Shown here: positions 22,721 through 30,544 of the stretch, in pieces
Layout of the letters: each line of letters begins with the position of its first letter
How positions within the stretch are numbered: the stretch's first letter is position 1
Origin: JAJXYN01 sp964532735
GTDB taxonomy: Bacteria > Patescibacteriota > Patescibacteriia > JAGPKW01
DNA length: 32,620 nucleotides
Assembly (NCBI GenBank): GCA_964532735.1
Contig: CAZHKK010000011.1
Location: 1-32,620 of the forward strand
Direction of reading: 5' to 3'
Notes under the pieces: model-generated
The model's input: only the letters and a program-made list of their open reading frames with translations
Databases searched by the model: none
Told to the model about the DNA's origin: nothing
Translations under genes and position numbers: made by a program

Positions 22721-24424
22721 ATGAATTTTTTTAAAATTTTGTTTGTGAATTTTTTATTTTTTTCTTTATTTTTTGCTAATAATACATTTGCAGATAGTTT
22801 TTTTAACATAGAAAATAAAGATATTGTAAACAATGTTTTTTCATTGGAAGGAAATTGGGATTTTTATTGGAATAAGCTTATTTCAAATGAATTTGATTTA
22901 AAAAACAATAAACCAGATGAAATCGTAAAAATACCTTCAAGATGGACTCATGAAAAAAAATACAACCAAAATGGTTGTGCAACTTATAGAGCTGTTATAA
23001 ATGTTCCATATGATGGGATATATTCTATAATAGTTCCGTTTTTAGAACATTCTTATAATATTTATGCTAATAATGTTCTTATTTTGAGTGATGGATTTGT
23101 TTCTTGCCAAAAAGAGTTTTATAAACCAGGAAGATCAAAACAAATTGTTTCTGTTTTGAGTAAAAATAAAAAAATTGAGCTTAATGTTCAAATATCTTCT
23201 TTTGATGATATATATGCTGGGATGCAAGACGTTATTCGTATAGGTAAGCCAAATGTTATAGCTAAGGATTCTGAAAAATCTATAGCTATAAATGTTTCAA
23301 TATTATCAGCCATATTAATTATGGCTATTTATCATTTGATAATGTTTTTAAAAAGAAAGAAGGATGTGAGTTTTTTGATTTTTTTCTTTTTTTCTTTTTC
23401 TATAATTATAAGGCTTATATTTGCAGATTTTTTTGCTAAATGGTTATTTCCAAATATAAGTTATGATTTTATAATGAGAATGTGTTTTTTGTCTATTGTT
23501 TTAGCTCCAGTGTTTTTAGTTATGTTTACTAGATATTTGTTTTACCCAGAAAAAACTAAATCTAATATGTTAAGAGTTTCTATTTTTTATTTAATTTCTG
23601 CTTCTGCTCCTATTTTATTTCTTCCTGTTAAGATTTTTTCTAGATTTCTTCATTTCTATGAAATTGGTCTTGTTATAATTTCTTTGCTTGCTTTTTATCA
23701 TTTAATAAGAGCTTTATATTATAGAAAAGACGGGGCACTTATTTTATTGTGCGGAAGTGCTATTTTGTTCTTTTTTGCGTTAAATGACATTTTTTATATT
23801 AATGGTGTTTTAAATACTGGATTATTTGCTCCTTTTGGTTTAATTATTTTTATACTTTGTCAGTCTTTTGTTTTGGCTAAAAAATATAATAAAATATCGG
23901 AATTATATTTAAAAGATTTTTTAACAGGTGCTTATAATAAAAGATATTTGTTTGATTATTTAGAAGATGCTATCAATGTTTGTAAAAAAAACGAAGGAAA
24001 AAGTATTTCAATTGCTATTTTGGATATAGATTATTTTAAAAATATTAATGATACTTATGGGCATGATTTTGGAGATATTGTTTTAAAAAATATATCAGAA
24101 GCAATAGTTCAATCTATAAGAGGAAATGATGTTTTTGCTAGATATGGAGGAGAAGAATTTGTTATTATTTTTAATGATTTAAAATTTAAAGATTCTTTTG
24201 TTGTTTGTGAAAAAATAAGAGAAAAAATATCAAAATTAGAAACTGTTTTTATTGATAAAAATAATAAAAAACAATACATAAAAGTAACTATTAGTATTGG
24301 TTTGTCTGATTATGATAGAAGTAAGCACGTTAGTTATAATCAAGTTTTAAAATTAGCAGATGATTGTTTATATAATGCAAAAAACTCTGGAAGGAATAAG
24401 GTTGTTTCTAATTTTGACAATTAA
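22721..24424 (+). CDS. 7TM-sensor diguanylate cyclase (7TMR-DISM type + GGDEF)
   Basis: Predicted to make cyclic di-GMP in response to an external ligand. The 567 residues begin with a signal peptide (1-25). An extracellular beta-sandwich sensor follows (about 27-180, with the typical LEGNWDFYWNKL start and IPSRW), resembling 7TMR-DISM extracellular domains. Seven hydrophobic helices span about 190-385, and the GGDEF domain spans about 395-560. All catalytic parts are present: DFLTGAYNKR (399-408), metal Asp in ILDIDYFK (433-440), NDTYGHDFGD, active site GGEEF (476-480), and the inhibitory I-site RGND (467-470) exactly five residues before it. It therefore looks active and feedback-regulated. 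It is monocistronic. No c-di-GMP receptor or phosphodiesterase is in the window. Confidence 0.9.
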   Translation: MNFFKILFVNFLFFSLFFANNTFADSFFNIENKDIVNNVFSLEGNWDFYWNKLISNEFDLKNNKPDEIVKIPSRWTHEKKYNQNGCATYRAVINVPYDGIYSIIVPFLEHSYNIYANNVLILSDGFVSCQKEFYKPGRSKQIVSVLSKNKKIELNVQISSFDDIYAGMQDVIRIGKPNVIAKDSEKSIAINVSILSAILIMAIYHLIMFLKRKKDVSFLIFFFFSFSIIIRLIFADFFAKWLFPNISYDFIMRMCFLSIVLAPVFLVMFTRYLFYPEKTKSNMLRVSIFYLISASAPILFLPVKIFSRFLHFYEIGLVIISLLAFYHLIRALYYRKDGALILLCGSAILFFFALNDIFYINGVLNTGLFAPFGLIIFILCQSFVLAKKYNKISELYLKDFLTGAYNKRYLFDYLEDAINVCKKNEGKSISIAILDIDYFKNINDTYGHDFGDIVLKNISEAIVQSIRGNDVFARYGGEEFVIIFNDLKFKDSFVVCEKIREKISKLETVFIDKNNKKQYIKVTISIGLSDYDRSKHVSYNQVLKLADDCLYNAKNSGRNKVVSNFDN

Positions 24425-24442
24425 TATTTATTTTGCTATAAT
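24414..24442 (+). promoter_or_regulatory. Strong promoter of rplU
   Basis: Consensus TTGACA (24414-24419), 17 bases, TATAAT (24437-24442) with an extended TGC. It overlaps the last codons of the GGDEF gene, the best promoter match in the window, and fits a ribosomal protein gene. Confidence 0.85.
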
Positions 24443-24458
24443 TCTCATATTAAAAAGT

Positions 24459-24487
24459 ATAACACCCCTTTTCCCTGAGGTGTATTA
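24459..24487 (+). promoter_or_regulatory. Leader hairpin upstream of rplU
   Basis: The predicted transcript starts near 24449, leaving a leader of about 70 bases. ACACC (24462-24466) pairs with GGTGT (24479-24483), extended by TA/TA pairs, around a C-rich loop CCTTTTCCCTGA. There is no T-run, so it is not a terminator. An L21 autoregulatory leader is possible. Confidence 0.45.
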
Positions 24488-24518
24488 CTAAAAAGTTAAT
24501 AAAGAATAATATAAAAAT

Positions 24519-24836
24519 ATGATAGCTATTATTAAAACTGGCGGTAAGCAATACAAAGTTTCAGAAGGAATGAAAATTAAAATTGAAAAACTAGAAACTA
24601 ATGTTGGTGATAAATTTGTTTTTGATTCAGTATTACTTGTTTCAAATGAAGATGGGTCTGATTTAAAAATTGGTAACCCAATTGTTTCTGGAGTAAAAGT
24701 TGAAGCTACTATTTCAAAACAAGATAGACATGAAAAAGTTAGAACTATAAAGTTTAAAAATAAAACGCATTACAACAAGGAAAAGAATCATAGACAACAT
24801 TATACAGAAGTTATTATTGATAAAATAGTTTTATAA
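24519..24836 (+). CDS. rplU: 50S ribosomal protein L21
   Basis: L21 is a large-subunit protein that binds 23S rRNA. At 105 residues it has the normal length. It opens MIAIIKTGGKQYKVSEGMKIKIEKL and keeps the RNA-binding C-terminal block KVRTIKFKNKTHYNKEKNHRQHYTEVII. In most bacteria rpmA (L27) follows; here a terminator and convergent recR come next, so L27 must be encoded elsewhere. It has a strong promoter and a structured leader but no Shine-Dalgarno site. Confidence 0.96.
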   Translation: MIAIIKTGGKQYKVSEGMKIKIEKLETNVGDKFVFDSVLLVSNEDGSDLKIGNPIVSGVKVEATISKQDRHEKVRTIKFKNKTHYNKEKNHRQHYTEVIIDKIVL

Positions 24837-24837
24837 A

Positions 24838-24862
24838 AAAAATCCGATTATTCGGATTTTTT
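24838..24862. terminator. Bidirectional terminator between rplU and recR
   Basis: Stem AATCCGA (24841-24847) with TCGGATT (24852-24858), loop TTAT, and A and T runs on both sides. Confidence 0.88.
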
Positions 24863-25459
24863 TTATAAAACTATTCTTCCAGATATAGAATCACTTAATG
24901 TTATTTGGTCTGCATATTCTATTTCGGAGCCAATAGGTAAACCTCTTGCAAATCTAGTCATTTTTATATTTAAAGGTTTTAATGTTTTTGATATGTGTAT
25001 TATTGTTGATTCTCCTTCTATTTTAGGATCTATTCCAAATATTATTTCTTTTATTTTATCTTTGTTTTTTGAAACTCTTTCTATTAATTCTGTTATTTTT
25101 ATTTTATCAGGGGTTATTCCATTTAGGGTATCTATTAATCCATGTAATACGTGGTATTTTCCTTTGAATTTGTTTGTTTTTTCTATATTTGATATGTCTT
25201 TTATTTGAGACACAATACAAATAATACTAGAATCTCTATTTTTGTTTAAACATATATCACAATAATCATTCTCTGATATATTAAAACATGCTTTACATAA
25301 TTTAATATCTTTTATTTCAAATATAGCTTTGCTTATTTGTTTTAATTCTTCTTCGCTTTTATTGAGTAAATCAAAAGATATCTTCTCTGCTGTTTTCTGT
25401 CCTATGGTAGGGAATTTGTGTATTGTTTCTATGAGATTTTCTAATTTTTTTGGAAACAT
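24863..25459 (-). CDS. recR: Recombination mediator protein RecR
   Basis: RecR works with RecO/RecF to load RecA at gaps. The 198 residues show the N-terminal helix-hairpin-helix (KFPTIGQKTAEKISFDLL), a C4 zinc finger (CKACFNISENDYCDIC, about 54-70), a Toprim domain (IICIVSQIKDISNIEKT ... GKYHVLHGLIDTLNGITP), and the C-terminal MTRFARGLPIGSEIEYADQITLSDSISGR. The Toprim Glu (usual VVEE) is Ser here; RecR does not need catalysis, so function is probably kept. It lies 31 bases downstream of ybaB in the same operon. Confidence 0.94.
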   Translation of the reverse strand: MFPKKLENLIETIHKFPTIGQKTAEKISFDLLNKSEEELKQISKAIFEIKDIKLCKACFNISENDYCDICLNKNRDSSIICIVSQIKDISNIEKTNKFKGKYHVLHGLIDTLNGITPDKIKITELIERVSKNKDKIKEIIFGIDPKIEGESTIIHISKTLKPLNIKMTRFARGLPIGSEIEYADQITLSDSISGRIVL

Positions 25460-25490
25460 GTTTTTAATAAAATAAAATCTAGAATTATTA

Positions 25491-25787
25491 TTAATTTATT
25501 CCGGGTAAATTTAATCCACCCATTGTTTGCATTTTTTTAGCCATAACCATTTGAACTTTTTTAATAGATTCATTTATAGAATCTTTTATAGAATTTTCTA
25601 ATTTTTCTTTATTATTTAAAAGATTTTGATCTATTATTTCGATTTTTTTAATTTCTTGATTTCCATTTATTGTTATTTTTATTCCTGATTTTTCAGATTC
25701 AACTACTTCTGTTTCAAGTTCTTTTTGTAATTTTTTGGCTTGATCTTTTAAATCTGTTATTTGTTTTAATTGTGAAAATAATGACAT
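25491..25787 (-). CDS. ybaB: YbaB/EbfC family nucleoid-associated protein
   Basis: A 98-residue dimeric DNA-binding protein family found with recR and dnaX in many bacteria. The pattern is visible: an N-terminal helix SQLKQITDLKDQAKKLQKEL, the beta core GIKITINGNQEIKKIEI, the LENSIKDSINESIKKVQ helix, and an MQTMGGLNLPGI tail. It pairs with recR here; dnaX is separate at 28351, so the classic dnaX-ybaB-recR block is split. Confidence 0.92.
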   Translation of the reverse strand: MSLFSQLKQITDLKDQAKKLQKELETEVVESEKSGIKITINGNQEIKKIEIIDQNLLNNKEKLENSIKDSINESIKKVQMVMAKKMQTMGGLNLPGIN

Positions 25788-25827
25788 ATTTTTAATTGTT
25801 ATTTTTTAAGTTATTATATGTTGTATA

Positions 25828-25856
25828 ATTATAGCATTTTATTTGATATCATCCAA
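25828..25856 (-). promoter_or_regulatory. Promoter of ybaB-recR
   Basis: On the minus strand TTGGAT (25856-25851), 17 bases, TATAAT (25833-25828) preceded by TGC. It overlaps the end of the upstream gene, giving ybaB-recR its own start. Confidence 0.75.
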
Positions 25857-26519
25857 TGATATTGGTGTTATTTGATCTACAAAATTAATATCTAATTTAT
25901 GTAATTTCTCTTGATCTGATGAAGTTATTTCTTGTTTTGTTTTTGTTTCTTCCGTTTCTGTTCCTAATTCTTGTTCAATTGTTATTTTATTGTTTGACTT
26001 TGTTATATTTTCTATTGCTGCCCAAACGCAATTTTTATTTGATGGTATTGTTGCTATTACTTCATCTCCAATTTCTCCTTTATAATATGTAACAGAAGCT
26101 TTTTGAACTCTATATATATTTCCTTCTGATAATACTGCAAAACCTTTATTTGTTTCGTCTTTTATTAATTTCCCTATAATTCTTATTCTATCTATTTGTT
26201 CAATTTGTTTAAAAATAAAAGTCCCGTCTTTTTTTATTGTCAATTTCATCTTGTCTCCTTCTACTATTTTTGATTTTGATATGTAATTTGCTGGTATACT
26301 ATATTGTTTTTTATCTGGTCCTATCATTATCTCTCCATTAAATATACCTTCTATAATTTTATTGTCTTCTTCAAAATATTCTGACGTCTGAAGTTTTATT
26401 TTGTTTATTATATTTATTTGTTCAGAAGGTTTTATGTTTATTAAATTTATTGTTTCGTCTATTTGTTGTTTTATATTTAATAAATTTTCTAATATTTTTG
26501 TTAAATTTTCTTGTTCCAT
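25839..26519 (-). CDS. Conserved hypothetical protein, probably Patescibacteria-specific
   Basis: The 226 residues show an N-terminal helix (about 1-40), then a beta-rich middle (IIEGIFNGEIMIGPDKKQYSIPANYISKSKIVEGDKMKLTIKKDGTFIFKQIE) and a second beta unit (GFAVLSEGNIYRVQKASVTYYKGEIGDEVIATIPS...CVWAAIENI). A charged, Thr/Glu-rich tail follows. I recall proteins with this GPDxKxYxxPANYxSKSKLVEGD pattern as common and uncharacterised in Patescibacteria. The two beta units suggest OB- or KOW-like folds that might bind nucleic acid; that is inference. It lies upstream of ybaB-recR on the same strand. Confidence 0.8.
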   Translation of the reverse strand: MEQENLTKILENLLNIKQQIDETINLINIKPSEQINIINKIKLQTSEYFEEDNKIIEGIFNGEIMIGPDKKQYSIPANYISKSKIVEGDKMKLTIKKDGTFIFKQIEQIDRIRIIGKLIKDETNKGFAVLSEGNIYRVQKASVTYYKGEIGDEVIATIPSNKNCVWAAIENITKSNNKITIEQELGTETEETKTKQEITSSDQEKLHKLDINFVDQITPISLDDIK

Positions 26520-26557
26520 GTTTTTATTTTTATTTTTGTTAATAATATTAATTAGAT

Positions 26558-26563
26558 ATTATA
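26558..26563 (-). promoter_or_regulatory. -10 box of the 25839 gene
   Basis: A perfect TATAAT on the minus strand about 40 bases before the start. The best -35 candidate is TTATTG, 18 bases upstream, overlapping the tRNA-Trp terminator tail. Confidence 0.55.
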
Positions 26564-26590
26564 TCTAAAATTTAATTTAAGCAATAATAA

Positions 26591-26614
26591 AAAAATTGCT
26601 CAAAAGCAATTTTT
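26591..26614 (-). terminator. Terminator of tRNA-Trp
   Basis: Stem AAAAATTGCT (26591-26600) with AGCAATTTTT (26605-26614) and a 4-base loop. On the minus strand it is followed by a 7-base T-run. Confidence 0.85.
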
Positions 26615-26687
26615 GGCAGGGGTAGAAGGAATCGAACCCTCGCCAAAGGTTTTGGAGACCTTTGTTCTACCACTAAACTATACCCCT
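26614..26687 (-). tRNA. tRNA-Trp (anticodon CCA)
   Basis: Cloverleaf with acceptor AGGGGTA/TACCCCT, anticodon loop CTCCAAA (anticodon CCA), T loop TTCGATT, and 3' GCCA encoded. Anticodon CCA reads UGG only, consistent with UGA remaining a stop. Confidence 0.96.
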
Positions 26688-26773
26688 AAAACTAAAATAA
26701 ATTACAATATATAGGAAAATTATATATTAGTTGAAGAATTTAGTAAAGAATTAATTAATTAATGTCATTTTTT

Positions 26774-26817
26774 AGTCGTTTTTACCTAACGTGAGAGAAA
26801 ACGACTGATTTTTATTT
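26774..26817 (+). terminator. Hairpin with T-rich tail upstream of dnaB
   Basis: Nine-base-pair stem AGTCGTTTT (26774-26782) with AAAACGACT (26798-26806), a 15-base loop TACCTAACGTGAGAG, then GATTTTTATTTT. It has terminator form on the plus strand, but no plus-strand gene precedes it. It could end a small RNA encoded in 26690-26773. The rest of 26688-26914 holds the dnaB promoter and no ORF. Confidence 0.5.
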
Positions 26818-26850
26818 TACTAAGTTAACTTTTTATTAACATTTTTTCCG

Positions 26851-26879
26851 TTTCAAAAAAGAAAATACTTATGTAAAAT
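26851..26879 (+). promoter_or_regulatory. Promoter of dnaB
   Basis: TTTCAA (26851-26856), 17 bases, TAAAAT (26874-26879), about 35 bases before the start. Confidence 0.6.
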
Positions 26880-26914
26880 AATTTTTGTTTAATAGAAATG
26901 ATTAATTTTTTTAT

Positions 26915-28291
26915 ATGTCTGAAAAATCTTTGCTACCTCCTCAAAATCTTGATGCTGAAAAAAGTTTGTTAGGAGCTTTACTTGTTGATAAAGATGCTAT
27001 TGTTGAGGTTGCTGATAGTCTAGATGCAGATGATTTTTATTCTTCTTCTAATGGTCTTGTTTATGATGCTATTGTTAGTTTGTATGAAAAAAGACAACCT
27101 ACCGATATTATTAATGTTATTAATGTTTTAGATGAAAGAAAGCAACTTGATATGATTGGTGGGAGATCTTATATTATTGATTTAGCTGAAAAAAACGTTA
27201 CATCTGCACATTCTGTTTCTTATGCTAAAATTATTTCAAAAAAAGCTACACTAAGAAGACTTATAACAAAATCTGCTGAAATTAATGAGCTTGCATATCA
27301 TGAAGATATGGAATTAGAAGATGTTCTTGATAAGGCTGAGAGAGAAATTTTTGGTGTTGCAAAAGATTTAAAAACAGATTCTTTTGTTCCTTTGAGAAAT
27401 GTTTTGAATGAATCTTTTGAAAGAATAGATTCTTTAAGTCAAAACAAGGGACAATTAAGGGGACTTACGACTGGTTTTTCTGATTTAGATAATACTTTAT
27501 CTGGGTTTCAAAGATCTGATCTTATTATTTTAGCTGCTCGTCCTTCTGTTGGGAAAACATCATTTGCTCTTGATCTTGTTCGTAATGCTGCAGTAAAAGG
27601 AAAAGCAAAAGTTGCATTTTTTTCTTTAGAAATGAGCAAAGAACAATTAACAGATAAGCTTATTTCTGCTGAATCTGGTGTTGAGCTTTGGAAACTTAGA
27701 ACAGGAAATTTGTCTGATCAGTCTAATAATAATGATTTTGAAAAAATAGGACAAGCTATAAACAATTTATCTGATGCTAATATATATATTGATGATTCTG
27801 GAACTGTTAGTGTTATGCAAATAAGAACTAAATGTAGAAGACTTAAATCTGAACAAGGTTTAGATATGATTGTTATTGATTATTTACAATTAATTGCTGA
27901 TGGTGGTTCTGAAAATAGAAATCAAGAAATTTCTGTTATATCAAGATCTTTAAAGCAATTAGCAAAAGAATTAGATGTTCCTGTTATTGCATTGTCTCAG
28001 TTGTCTCGTGCTGTTGAAATGACAAAACCAGCTATTCCTAAACTTTCTCATTTGAGAGAATCTGGTTCTATAGAACAAGATGCAGATATTGTTATGTTTA
28101 TTTATAGAAAATCTGCTGATAAAAATTATAGACCAGAAGAAATTATGCCAGATGAAAAAAATATTGCAGAAATACATATTGCAAAACATAGAAATGGTGC
28201 ATGTAATATTATTGGTTTGTATTTTGATGCTCAAACTACTTCTTTTAAAAATTTGGCTGTAAACTTTCAATCAAATAATGTAGAAATTTAA
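26915..28291 (+). CDS. dnaB: Replicative DNA helicase DnaB
   Basis: DnaB is the hexameric 5'-3' helicase at the replication fork. The 458 residues have the N-terminal primase-interacting domain (PPQNLDAEKSLLGALLVD at 8-25), a linker, and the RecA-like core. Walker A is ARPSVGKTS (208-216), Walker B MIVIDYLQLI (about 310), SRSLKQLAKELDVPVIALSQLSRAVE, the Arg finger region LRESGSIEQDADIVMFIYR and the C-terminal AKHRNGACNIIGLYFD. There is no intein. The start has no Shine-Dalgarno site. It is followed by dnaX after 59 bases, both on the plus strand. Confidence 0.98.
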   Translation: MSEKSLLPPQNLDAEKSLLGALLVDKDAIVEVADSLDADDFYSSSNGLVYDAIVSLYEKRQPTDIINVINVLDERKQLDMIGGRSYIIDLAEKNVTSAHSVSYAKIISKKATLRRLITKSAEINELAYHEDMELEDVLDKAEREIFGVAKDLKTDSFVPLRNVLNESFERIDSLSQNKGQLRGLTTGFSDLDNTLSGFQRSDLIILAARPSVGKTSFALDLVRNAAVKGKAKVAFFSLEMSKEQLTDKLISAESGVELWKLRTGNLSDQSNNNDFEKIGQAINNLSDANIYIDDSGTVSVMQIRTKCRRLKSEQGLDMIVIDYLQLIADGGSENRNQEISVISRSLKQLAKELDVPVIALSQLSRAVEMTKPAIPKLSHLRESGSIEQDADIVMFIYRKSADKNYRPEEIMPDEKNIAEIHIAKHRNGACNIIGLYFDAQTTSFKNLAVNFQSNNVEI

Positions 28292-28350
28292 TTTATGGTT
28301 TGTTTTTTAGGTGTGATATAATATTAATGTAATTAGTTAATCTGTTGTTT

Positions 28351-29757
28351 ATGTCTACTTTGTATCGTAAATATCGTCCAAAATTATGGTCTGAAATTTT
28401 TGGTCAAGAATCTATTAAAAATACTTTAAAAAATGAGATTTTAAATAATAAAATTGCGCATGCTTATATTTTTTCTGGTTCTAGAGGGATTGGAAAAACT
28501 ACTACAGCTAGACTTTTTGCAAAAACTTTAAATTGTTTAAATAGAAAGCCTGAAGATGTAGAACCTTGTGGTGTTTGTCAATCTTGCATGTCTATAGATA
28601 GTGGTAGCAGTATGGAACTTATTGAGATAGATGCTGCTTCAAATACGGGTGTTGATGATGTTAGAGAATTGAGAAAGCTTACTAGAATTCCTCCAAAATT
28701 GGGTAGTTATAAGATTTTTATAATAGATGAAGTTCATATGCTTTCAAAACAAGCTTTTAATGCTCTTTTGAAAACACTAGAAGAACCTCCAGAAAGAGTT
28801 ATTTTTATTTTAGCTACAACAGAGATAAATAAAATATTAGATACTATTCTTTCTAGATGTCAGATTTTTAAATTTAAAAAAGCTACAAATAATGAGATAG
28901 TTTCTGATTTAAAATTGATATGTGAAAAAGAGAAGGTTTCTGTATCTGATGAGGTTCTTTTTCGTGTTGCTGAAAAATCTACAGGTGGCTTTAGGGATGC
29001 AGAAAGTTTGTTAGGACAAATTTTATCTTCATTAAATCAAGAAACTATAAATGAAGATGATATTGTTGATATTATAAATAAAACAAATCAAGATTATGTT
29101 TTGAATTTTGCAAATAGCGTTTTAAATAAAAATGCAAAAGATTGTTTTAATGTTATTTATAATGTTATAGATGATCAAATAAATTTTGATGATTTTGTTT
29201 TGGACTTGATAGAGTTTTTTAGAAAAATTTTGATTTATAAATATAATTCAGATTGTTTGGATAATTGGAAAAATTTAAATAATAATTTAAAAGATAATAT
29301 AATAAATTTTTCTAAAGAGTTTGATTTTTCTAAAATAACTTTTATTTTAGAAAAATTAATAAAAGTTAAATTGGATATTAAAAACTCAGACATTGTTCAA
29401 TTACCACTTGAAATATCAATTGTTGATATTTGCGAATTAAGAGATGTTCAAAAAAATATTTTTCAAAAAAACACACTTCAAGAAGATACTTCTGTATTAG
29501 AAATTTTAAATAATGAACCAGCTCCTAAATTAATAGACGTTGTTGAAAAAAATGGTTTATTAAATCATGTTGATCCTTCAAAAAGAGAACAAATGATGAA
29601 AAGATTCGGTCTGCTTAAAGGTGGCAATTCTATAGAAAAAATAGAAAAAAATGAATTTGGTGGTGAAACTATAACAGATGTTTCGAAAGATAAAATTCAA
29701 GAAGATGTTTCGGTTTTTGACATATTAAAAGATGAATTTGCTGATAATTTAGAATAA
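28351..29757 (+). CDS. dnaX: DNA polymerase III subunit gamma/tau
   Basis: DnaX is the clamp-loader ATPase. The 468 residues from ATG 28351 (a TTG two codons earlier is unlikely) show MSTLYRKYRPKLWSEIFGQE, Walker A GSRGIGKT (43-50), zinc-binding Cys62, Cys73, Cys76 and Cys79, Walker B IFIIDEVHMLS, sensor 1 ILATTE and the SRC motif TILSRCQIFKF. Domain III follows, then a short acidic tail. No long tau extension exists, so this is a gamma-like form. The tail repeats a motif: EDTSVLEILNNE and EDVSVFDILKDE, about 80 residues apart. Convergent trmD follows across a terminator. Confidence 0.97.
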   Translation: MSTLYRKYRPKLWSEIFGQESIKNTLKNEILNNKIAHAYIFSGSRGIGKTTTARLFAKTLNCLNRKPEDVEPCGVCQSCMSIDSGSSMELIEIDAASNTGVDDVRELRKLTRIPPKLGSYKIFIIDEVHMLSKQAFNALLKTLEEPPERVIFILATTEINKILDTILSRCQIFKFKKATNNEIVSDLKLICEKEKVSVSDEVLFRVAEKSTGGFRDAESLLGQILSSLNQETINEDDIVDIINKTNQDYVLNFANSVLNKNAKDCFNVIYNVIDDQINFDDFVLDLIEFFRKILIYKYNSDCLDNWKNLNNNLKDNIINFSKEFDFSKITFILEKLIKVKLDIKNSDIVQLPLEISIVDICELRDVQKNIFQKNTLQEDTSVLEILNNEPAPKLIDVVEKNGLLNHVDPSKREQMMKRFGLLKGGNSIEKIEKNEFGGETITDVSKDKIQEDVSVFDILKDEFADNLE

Positions 29758-29758
29758 A

Positions 29759-29785
29759 AAACGTGTTATTTTACACGTTTTTTAT
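29759..29785. terminator. Bidirectional terminator between dnaX and trmD
   Basis: Stem ACGTGT (29761-29766) with ACACGT (29773-29778), extended by A-T pairs into runs on both sides. The last codons of trmD lie inside the hairpin. Confidence 0.82.
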
Positions 29786-30434
29786 TTTTTTCTTGCCAAT
29801 CTTTTATTAGTTTGTGATTTCCTGATGTTAATATTTTTGGAACCTTTAATTCTATTATCTTTTTGTTTTCTCTGTATTTAAATATTTCTGGTTTTGTATA
29901 TTGTGGATATTCTGTAGTATTATCTTCATAAAAAGAATCTTGTTTAAAACTTTCTTCGTTTCCTAAAACTCCTGGTAATAATCTTGTTATTGAATCTACT
30001 AATATCATTGCTGGTAAATTTCCATTTGTTAAAACAAAATCACCAATAGATATTTTTTCATCTATAAATTCATCTATTCTAGAATCTATTCCTTCATAAT
30101 GTCCATTTATCATGATTATTTGATCTAGTTTTAAATATTCTTTTGCTATTTTTTGATTAAATTTTTTGCCCGTTGGTGTAAAAAGTATTATTTTATTTTT
30201 TTTTGATAATTTTATTTTTTTTAAAGTTTTATAAATAGGTTCAATTTTCATAAGCATTCCAGGGCTACCACCATATGGTTTATCATCTACAGTTTTGTGT
30301 TTATCCGTGGTATTTTCTCTAATGTTGTGAATTTTTATTTTTATAATTTTGTCTTTTTGTGCTCTTTTTATTATGCTTTCATTAAAATATGAATCAAAAA
30401 TTTTAGGAAATATTGTTAGAATTTCAAATTTCAT
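29766..30434 (-). CDS. trmD: tRNA (guanine-N1)-methyltransferase TrmD
   Basis: TrmD methylates G37 of tRNAs next to the anticodon and protects the reading frame. The 222 residues include MKFEILTIFPKIFDSYFNESIIKRA, the DDKPYGGSPGMLM loop, the knot region GHYEGIDSRIDEF and EKISIGDFVLTNGNLPAMILVDSITRLLPGVLG. The usual LTGGE is LTNGN. It is alone here; the common rpsP-rimM-trmD-rplS cluster is absent. There is no Shine-Dalgarno site. Confidence 0.96.
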   Translation of the reverse strand: MKFEILTIFPKIFDSYFNESIIKRAQKDKIIKIKIHNIRENTTDKHKTVDDKPYGGSPGMLMKIEPIYKTLKKIKLSKKNKIILFTPTGKKFNQKIAKEYLKLDQIIMINGHYEGIDSRIDEFIDEKISIGDFVLTNGNLPAMILVDSITRLLPGVLGNEESFKQDSFYEDNTTEYPQYTKPEIFKYRENKKIIELKVPKILTSGNHKLIKDWQEKNKKRVK

Positions 30435-30483
30435 TTTATTATATTATTTTTATTGTATTTATTATATATATTAAATACAATAT

Positions 30484-30512
30484 TTGCAAAATTCTTTATA
30501 TTGTGGTTGTAT
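30484..30512 (+). promoter_or_regulatory. Promoter of the caspase/CHAT-like lipoprotein gene
   Basis: TTGCAA (30484-30489), 17 bases, TTGTAT (30507-30512), about 32 bases before the start. Confidence 0.5.
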
Positions 30513-30544
30513 TAGAAAAATAAATTTATATTTTAGGAGGAAAA

